Positions 56,791 to 64,000 of a DNA stretch of 64,000 bases are shown here, one piece after another. Both the position numbers and the translations under genes were made by a program. The notes under the pieces are model-generated. The model was not told where the DNA came from, searched no databases, and was given only the letters and a program-made list of their open reading frames with translations. Positions within the stretch are counted from its first letter, which is position 1. Every line of letters starts with the position of its first letter. The DNA is from Erodium maritimum (taxonomy: Eukaryota > Streptophyta > Magnoliopsida > Geraniales > Geraniaceae): the NCBI GenBank assembly GCA_963921825.1, contig OY997593.1, forward strand, positions 57,024,039-57,088,038, given 5' to 3'.

Positions 56791-58040
56791 ACTGTAAAGA
56801 CCGGCTAAATTAAAATGGGGTAATCTTTTACAAAACGAAACGTTGGGGTAAGTTGTTGCAAGCAAGTTGTTGAAAGAGAAAAAAAAGAGAAAAAGGGAGT
56901 TATGAACTGGGCAGAAGGTTGGGCCAGACCTTGGGCCCAAACTAGTGACGCGCACGGCCCAAGAGGAATGAGCCCAATGCGCGCGAGGCCCGACCCGTTG
57001 GACAACAAATACATAACCAAAAACCCTAGACGGTACTGTTCATCGTCTTCAACTCGCCTCTCTCGCCTCTCTCTCTCCCAAGCTCGCGACCTCGTCCTCT
57101 CTCAGACCCGATCTCCCTCGCCGTCTGAACCACGCCAGAGAACCACAAACCCTTGTCGGACTTTCCCTTCCACCCAAGACTCCCCTCGTCATCAGAAAAC
57201 CCTCACCCCCTTTCTTCTTCGTTGGACCAAAGTAACTCGTCGCCGTCGTTTTCCGTCCGAGCATACCCACGCCTGCAACGGCCAAAATCAGGACGGTGAG
57301 CCTTCGTCACGGCCGAGTACTTCTCCTCCGACCGTCCTCTTCTGCAAATCGTGAGATTTGGCGAGCGTTTGGGTCGGATTCGACCAAAACCGACGTCGGC
57401 GAAACCCTCGTCCCGCCAGATCTGAGACACGCGACATTGGACCGCGCGGTGGCCGTCGTCTCGTCTTCCTGACGCTCTCTTAGTCAAGGCCGCCTCTTCT
57501 CCGGGCTTCCCCACCACCACCGTCGCTCGGTCGAAGATGGGGAACTCGTCGAAGCAGCCTCGAAGACGTCGGAGACGTGCCGTCGCCGTCGTGCTCGAGC
57601 TGGCTCGATCAGGACATAATTTGGGCCCTTGGGCCGGTTCAGAACCAAGGACGGGTCGTGGCCCAGAAGTGAAAACGGGCCTTGGGCCGCGCAACCCGGG
57701 CTGGGTGTGGATCAGGGCTGGAGCTCGGGCCGGACTCTAGGCCGGGTCGGGTCATGGTCAGAACCGGATCTGGGTCCGGGTTTGGGCTTGGATCCGGGTC
57801 AACCCAGTTTCAAAGAAAATCTGTTTTAAAATCAGATTATTTAAATGATTTATTTAATGTAAGTTGGACAATTAAAGGATTAATTAGACATCAGAGGACC
57901 TTTGAACAATTACCGGTTTTGATTGGACGTTTTGTTTGTCAAACCTAGATTGAACTTTGCCCGAGAAACGGGACTTCGCCCGAGAGCTTGGACTTCGCCC
58001 GAGAAAACGAAGACCAATCCGGAACCCGTGTGAAGAACGG

Positions 58041-60618
58041 TGTCACGCCCCAAATCCGGTTCTTGCCCGGACTCGAGGCATGACTAGGATAAAACGATTA
58101 AAAAGGCAATACTCAACAGTAACAACCTGAAAATCTCCAATATAAAACTCAAATCCACATAACTCAATTTAAAACATAAATAACCCTCCAGGGGTGTAAT
58201 AATAATCCTCCAACATAGTTTGTTCAAAACTGAAATGAAATAAAAACGAAGTCTCTACAAGACACCCATACCAGGAAGCTCCCGAGCCTCTACTCCTCAA
58301 TCAAGCCTGTAATCACAACAATAAACTCATAGGGGTGAGCTTGCGCTCAGTAGGGAAAATACATAACAAGGTGGACTTTAAACTTAATAAATTCATCAGC
58401 AAAGTCAACAAGATAAGTCTTAACAATCACGGGCAATAGGTAATCCAATCAATGTCGTGGCACATGAAGTCACCACCCTCCGATCCACATATGATGTGTC
58501 CTCTCGAATTTTCCCTCAAATCCAGAGGAGACGCATATCATTGAGGCTACCGGAAACAACCCCCTGAGGGCGCTTATCATCGAGATTCTCAGAAACGTCT
58601 CCAAGGGATTTTATGTCCTCGGGAACCAAGGTATTACTCCCATAGGAAGCATACACTTGGGCAATTCAATAATAATCAGATAATAATTGAGTAACACACT
58701 CAAACCGAAGCATGAAGCAATCCATTCCCAACAAACACCAATTCACTATCACACATAGCTCACGCATCACCGTTTCACCACAACACACCGCACACGAATC
58801 ACATAATCACAACTTACCGTTCACTTACCAGTCCCAACCCATCGGGGCATCGATCACCTAATTGCACCGCTCGGTACAACCAGTCATACTCGATGCTCCA
58901 AGCAACCATTTAAGGAAAACAAGCAATCATTCAAATACATTCAACGGTCAAGCACGAGTTTAATCAACCAATCATAAAAACCTTCAATCGAGCATTCAAA
59001 TATGCAATTCAACTAGTTCCATTAGACTCTTTAGCCTATCCACTAAGCAACCAAACAACCAAGCATGTGATCCTAACACGCAACTAATCTGAGGGCTTTG
59101 CCAAGGCCGCTCTACCAATAAAACAATTCCCAAGTATTGAAAGCGAGTTACACTAGTGATTGGCATCCTAATCATTCACCACTAGACACTTCCGCTTATT
59201 AGTAATTGAAAGACAATTATTCTAGTTATTCACATCCTATAGGCATTTCTAGGACCTTTCCGATTTTATTAGCCTAACATGCATACTAAGCATTTAAACG
59301 AGAGGTTAAGACTTTCCCTACCTCGAGGTCTTCCTCTCAACACTCTGATGATAAGCCCGGTGGTCACCACTCCGTTCTTCACACGGGTCCCGGCGTGATC
59401 TTTGCTCCTCTATCTCGGTCCCCAAAGTCTTGGACACAAAGAAATGTTAATTAGACTCCACTTAAACAGCAAGCAAGACCCCCAAAGCCCTTCCAAAGTT
59501 CAGCTCAAAACCAAGATCAAACAAGGTGAAAAACCCTCAAGAAACCCCCACCCTGCTCGGCCACGGACCTGGTCACGGACCCGTGACGCCAACCCTCACG
59601 GTTACCGTCACGGAGCCGTGACGAGTGCCGTCACGGACTCCCTCACGGAGCCGTGACGTCGCCCGTCACGGGATCCGTCACGGATCCGTGGCGCACCAGG
59701 GCAGTTTCGCCCTTCTTCAACCTCCAGCTCCTTTTCTCCGAAAAACCACCTTCAAACCCCAAATTTTACCACTTCCAACTCCCAAAACAGTCAAAGACCT
59801 CCAATACTCCTCTACCCATGGTAGGAATCAACAAATAATCAAGTTTCTAATGATTTATCAAATCAAAACCAACTTAAAAGCTCCAACAAACTAAGGATTT
59901 CTCACAAAAACCCAACAAAGCTTCTCATCAACAACATCTCACACCATTTCTACTCAAACCCAACAACATCTAGCAATTTCACCCAAAACCCGTGAAAAGA
60001 GATGAAGGGAAATGAGGATTAGAGAGTTCCATTACCTCTAGAAGAGTGAGATGAAGAAGATGGTAAGTATTTGGAGAAGGGATGGCTAGAGGAAGACTTC
60101 AAGTGGCCTCTTTTTCCTTGTTTCTTCTTCAAAGCTCCATGGGAGCTCCTCTCTCTTGCTCCTCCTCCAAGTTTCGGCTACACCAACACAAAATAGGTTG
60201 GTTTTGCTTTTCCAAACTCATATAATACCTAGATGTGTCAAATGACTAAAAGCCCTTGAGCTAGAATCCCTTGTAGAAGCTTTTGGGAGGGTATAATGGT
60301 CCAAGACCACTCCCTTTTCTCTCTTTCAACCAAAAAGGGACAAGTGTCCAAGTAGGTTATTTAGTTTTCCAAAATAATTTCCAGCACAATAAAATAATGC
60401 TTTTAGTCGATAATAAGTCTCGTTTTGACTAAAATTGACTTCCTCCAACATTATACTCAAACGAAAGGAATTTATCCCCTTAAGCCAACCATGATGATGG
60501 CTAAGTCGTTTGGGTTTCGGAAAAGTCCCGAGTGACTTCTTGAGTCATAGGTTGACTTTCCGGTAGCAAGTCAAACTTGCTTGAAAAGCCACCGGTTCGA
60601 CCGGGAGCGGGTCTTACA
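58041..60618 (-). mobile_element. Solo LTR inserted in the 3' LTR (2.58 kb)
   Basis: It runs TGTCACGCCCC to GGGTCTTACA with the duplication AACGG on both sides (58036-58040 and 60619-60623). The 5' LTR shows the empty site (AAGAACGGAGTAGG near 47920). It is very similar to the LTR at 53178-55802, so the two came from one active lineage. It is the youngest layer of the nest. Confidence 0.92.
59567..59695. repeat. Palindromic CACGGATCCGTG array in the solo LTR
   Basis: Same array as at 54785-54920, with GTCACGGACCCGTGACG and GTCACGGAGCCGTGACG units. Confidence 0.88.
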
Positions 60619-61209
60619 AACGGAGTAGGGGCAAATCGACTTTTCAGCAGAGTATTTAGAGGAAGACCACAAGGTAGGGAAAGTCTTAACTTCTCGTTTA
60701 AATAACGCTTAGTATGCCTATTAGGTTAATAAAAATGGAAAGGTCCTAGAATTGCATATAAGATGCGAATAACTAGAATAAATGTTTTTCAATTACTAAT
60801 AACCGGAGGTGTCTAGTAAGCATTCTTAGGACGTGAATCACTAGTATAGCTCGCTTCCAATACTTGGGAAATGATTTACTGGTAGAGAGGTCGTGATGAG
60901 CCCTCAGATTAGTTGTGTGTTAGCTTCACATGCCTGTTTGCTAGTCATTAGGATAATCAAGAGTCTATTGAAACTAGATCGAATGCATGCTTGAATGTTT
61001 GAATGTGGAACTTGAATGCTTGAATCATTGGTTGATTGATTGAATGCTTAAATCATTGAATGGTTGATCGAGTATGACTGGTTGTGCCAAGGAGGCACGA
61101 TCAGGTGATCGATTGACCGGTGGAGTGCAAGTGGTAAGTGATGGTAAGGGTAATTATGGGTATGAATTCCGCGTGGTGTGTATTGATGAACGTGTGTATT
61201 TCTATGATT

Positions 61210-61620
61210 GGTTGTGGACCCTGCGGGGCATTGTTGGGTAGATCCTGCGGGATATAGATTGGTAGACCCTGCGGGGCATTGTTTGGTAGATCCTGCGGGA
61301 TATAGATTGGTAGACCCTGCGGGGCATTGTTTGGTAGATCCTGGGGGATATAGATCAGTAGACCCTGCGGGGCATTGTTTGAGTGATCCTGCGGAATGTT
61401 GATTATGGACCCTGCGGGGCATTGGTTATTGAGCCTGCGGGCAACGGTTATGGACCTTGCGGGTCATTGGTTATTGAGCCTGCGGGAAACGGTTATGGAC
61501 CATGCGGGGCATTGGTTACTGAGCCTGTGGGCAACGGTTACGGACCCTGCGGGGTGATGGTTATTGGGCCTGCGGGCGTTGGATATTGGACCCTGCGGGG
61601 AAATTGGACGGTTTTACCCT
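61210..61620 (+). repeat. CCTGCGGG array in the 3' LTR
   Basis: Counterpart of the 5' LTR array: the same unit types in the same order, with differences in unit number in the first half and some base changes. Confidence 0.9.
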
Positions 61621-62577
61621 GCGGGGATTGGTTACTTATGGTTTCACCCAAGTGTATGTGTCCTACGGGAGCATTACCTTGGTTTCCTATGACATATGGT
61701 CCTTTGGATACGTTTCTGAGAATCCCGATGATATGCGTCCTCCTAGGGATGTTTCCGGCATTCTCGACGTTATACGTCTTTGCGTCGTTATGCGTCTCCT
61801 TTGGACCGAGGGAAAATCCGATATGACACAGAGAGTATTGTGAATCGGAGGGTGGCGACTACATGTCCCACGACATTATTCTACTTGTCCCGATGACATA
61901 TGGTCCTTTGAATACGTTTCCGAGAATCCTGATGATATGCGTCCTCCTATGGATGTTTCCGGCATTCTCGATGTTATACGTCTTTGCGACGTTATGCGTC
62001 TCTTATGGACCGAGGGAAAATCCGACATGACACAACGAGTATTGTGGATCGGAGGGTGGCGACTTCATGTCCCACGGAATTACTTGAACGTTCGATCTTC
62101 TATTGAGTATTTAAGAAATGCATTGATTCTCTTATTTTCCTACGATCTTTATTGACTCTTTGAGATTGTTAAACATTCGGTTCGCCCCCGTATTTCATCA
62201 TCGGTTTGGTTTCTCTTTTATTAAGATTTGAATGAACTTGTGAACTCTTGTTTATTAAACTAAAAGGGTGACCTGGTTATGCATTTTCCCTACTGAGCGT
62301 AAGCTCACCCCTCCTGTCTTTGTGGTGGTTCAGGTGTTGAGCGGGAGCAGTATTAGCCGGACTCTCAGAGCTCGGGAGCTTGATGGTTTAGCTAGTTTTA
62401 GAGACGTGTACTCTTTTAAGTTGGATATTGTGTTTTACCGTTGAGCTGTGACTCATTACATTTTGAAGGATTTATATCATTTTGAAACTTTATTTTATTT
62501 CATTATTTTTGTTTTACTGTAAATCTTTAGTCACGTCTCGAGTCTGGTCAAAACCGGATTTGGGGCGTGACAGAGAA

Positions 62578-63570
62578 ACTCGCGCATGAGAGATTTCGAC
62601 GCTCCGAGTGACTCTCGACGGTGCATCTGAATATTGGCCAAGGTTTTGGACAACTTCAGTTCGAGTGCCACGTCGGCCTATCCCTTGCCCTCTCATTTTC
62701 CCTTCTTGTCTTTGTTTCTTTTGGCCCTCAGGCTGACGACCGCGTATGGCTTCGGGAAATACCCATCGGCCTCTTCAGCAGTGGCAACAAGAATGTCCTT
62801 CTCAAACAATGGCGAGGTTATGGAAGATGTTCTTCGGGTACAACTTCCCCTGGTGTCGATGAACTCGTTGGTAGTCGTGGAGAACTCGTTCTCAAAACGG
62901 TGCTTCCAACAAGGCTTTTCTCTCACTATGTTCCACCAATGCTTCCATGTGAATACATGCTCATTCATCATAATATACTACTACTCGACGTCGACCTTGA
63001 TTCGGTCGTCAGAACGAACGCTTTGGTAGACGTGCTTGAACTTAGACCAACATCCCTGAAACATCTTGACTTTCATGTTCGTCAAACTCTAATGTTGTTT
63101 GCATTTCTTTGTTATGCCCTCTGTCTCCTCGGTTTGTCGGGTAATGATTGTAAGGTCTTTCTTAAAGTTTTCCAAGAAACGATGGTTCGTATAGTTTGCC
63201 CCGTGGATCGAGTTCTCTAAGTAATTCAACCATACATTCACAAAGCCTTCCTCCTCCGAACGCGTCCACTTACGGTACATCCAGGCTCGTTTGGTTGACT
63301 CGGCTTACAACAGTCTAGTTGGGGTCGGGGGGACCCGCACTCATATGATCAGTGTCGAGCGACTGTTTCCCGAGACGTGCATCTAATGATGGCTTGTTCT
63401 CAAGCTCGAACCTAGAAAAGTAGTGGAGCTGTAGAACGTGATGGATCTCGGAAAAGTTGCAGCGTCCGATTATGTGAGGGAACCCGAGTATTGTGGAGCT
63501 CGAAAAAGTGATGGAAGTCGGGTACATGTTTGAAGAATTGGTTTTGGGTTTAATTACGTTTACCTTTCTC
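62578..63570 (-). pseudogene. PIF/Harbinger-associated Myb-like ORF, main part
   Basis: Minus strand. An N-terminal variable part (63540-63315, MYPTSITFSSS...) is followed by a Myb/SANT-like block MYRKWTRSEEEGFVNVWLNY (63280-63220). After HRFLENFKKDLTIITRQ come MFQGCWSKFKHVYQSVRSD, then FTWKHWWNIVREKPCWKHRF and, near the end, SLRAKRNKDKKGK with an ELKLSKTLANIQMHRRESLG tail. This is the accessory DNA-binding ORF of plant PIF/Harbinger elements or a host-domesticated relative. In-frame stops occur near 63090, 62975 and 62690, and one frame change lies in the N-terminal part, so it is dead. The gypsy complex cuts off its last ~20 codons, which remain at 46615-46671. No transposase is found beside it. 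Confidence 0.65.
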
Positions 63571-63574
63571 GCTA

Positions 63575-64000
63575 CTTGTCACCCTGCGATTTGACAGTCA
63601 ACGATTTAATGGGCCCTTATGCATCGATTCTTCAGACTGTCAGCGTCTACGGATTCACCGACATACATTCAAGGTTCGTAACAACCCATTGCAAGAGCTC
63701 TAACAGATGTACACAAAACCCAGAGAATTAGAAGGTTTCAGAAAAAGCTCGGAGACAGCATTGCATTCATGAATTTGCAAACACAAAAGAAAATCACAGA
63801 TGACGTTGAAAGTCTACCAAAAGATTTTGTGAGATGATTCTGTATTTTATGGACTTTTAACAACTAAGGTAGGAATATATTGAATAGCACAGGACATAAG
63901 TCAGTACTGGTTGCTTGCCTACTCCTTTCATGGTTGTTATATTACTAATCAATAAAGCAAATATTGCTTGCACAAGTAGCCTTGCACTTGCATCCTAGAA
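63575..64000. other. Window end, nothing recognised
   Basis: AT-rich upstream flank of the Myb-like relic. No promoter element could be placed with confidence and no further gene is seen. Confidence 0.5.

Larger units (their letters stand above)
46677..62572 (+). mobile_element. Ty3/gypsy LTR retrotransposon complex with nested relatives
   Basis: The element runs from TGTAAAGACC to GGGGCGTGACA with the 5-bp target duplication GAGAA (46672-46676 and 62573-62577). Its parts are a 5' LTR (46677-49877), a tRNA-Met primer site (49881-49893), a short leader, a disrupted interior, a polypurine tract (about 56779-56790) and a 3' LTR (56793-62572). The LTRs are very similar by eye, so the insertion is young. 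A minus-strand relative occupies most of the interior and a solo LTR sits in the 3' LTR. The outer element is broken: its own reverse transcriptase and integrase are not seen. Sequence just before the polypurine tract (about 56480-56760) resembles the end of a gypsy polyprotein. Confidence 0.9.
56793..62572 (+). repeat. 3' LTR of the outer gypsy element, with insertion
   Basis: Without the solo LTR at 58041-60618 and its target duplication it is about 3197 bp, against 3201 bp for the 5' LTR. It carries the same GC-rich region (about 57610-57800), a CCTGCGGG array and the ~200-bp duplication. Differences from the 5' LTR are scattered single bases and array units. Confidence 0.92.

Noticed and set aside
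62621-63220. Plus-strand 199-codon ORF
   Set aside because: It is antisense to the Myb-like ORF, whose conserved blocks read on the minus strand.

Overview
The window is nuclear DNA of a flowering plant, most likely a dicot. The evidence is an ATL-type RING-H2 gene, a five-exon GT-AG gene for a predicted plastid protein, plant L1-type LINEs, Ty3/gypsy elements primed by initiator-Met tRNA, a TRIM, PIF/Harbinger-type Myb-like ORFs and a Mutator-like element. Transposable elements and their relics fill most of it. Only two convincing host genes are seen: the ATL gene (minus strand, about 14.7-15.5 kb) and the plastid helical protein gene (plus strand, 36.85-38.17 kb). A third candidate, a short ORF with a signal peptide at 4.55 kb, is uncertain. 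No tRNA, rRNA or CRISPR array was seen.

Layout, left arm. 0-2.5 kb holds two LINE-type ORF1 relics (plus fragment with a 3' tail, then a minus-strand RRM relic). 4.77-5.04 kb is a small inverted-repeat MITE next to a 5'-truncated LINE ORF2 copy (5.05-9.38 kb: endonuclease, reverse transcriptase, zf-RVT, RNase H). 10.6-11.8 kb is a minus-strand PIF/Harbinger Myb-like ORF relic with a TATA box. 12.35-14.33 kb is a proline-rich ORF with three 78-codon repeats, the best copy of an unidentified repeat family (called X here). 16.1-21.5 kb is a tandemly duplicated, unidentified segment of about 1.4 kb; its first copy carries a 2.67-kb solo LTR and its second copy a short LINE tail.

Middle. 22.4-24.6 kb and 44.8-46.0 kb hold two minus-strand, tail-bearing retroposons of one family without a recognisable ORF2. 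25.4-27.7 kb has two diverged inverted copies of a Gly-rich ORF beside a family-X end. 28.9-29.15 kb is a LINE RT fragment. 29.16-31.37 kb is a minisatellite with a ~284-bp higher-order period, next to a Ty1/copia-like primer-binding site and LTR relic. 32.06-33.43 kb is a Mutator-like element with ~300-bp arms and 9-bp target duplications. 33.66-35.4 kb is another RRM ORF1 relic with its tail. A TRIM lies at 38.67-39.0 kb. A second LINE copy (39.3-44.54 kb) is interrupted by a 3.1-kb solo LTR.

Right arm. 46.68-62.57 kb is one nested Ty3/gypsy complex. The outer plus-strand element has two very similar ~3.2-kb LTRs, PBS, polypurine tract and a 5-bp target duplication. A related minus-strand partial element (LTR, PBS, leader, gag) sits in its interior and a related solo LTR sits in its 3' LTR. 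The complex landed in the 3' end of a second PIF/Harbinger Myb-like ORF, whose main part resumes at 62.58-63.57 kb.

Most of these pieces do not work together as a pathway; the window is a record of successive insertions. The most interesting signals are the LTR family whose members carry different GC-rich short-period arrays at matching positions, the unidentified repeat family X, the retroposons with tails directly after an ORF1-like region, and the uncharacterised plastid helical-repeat gene.
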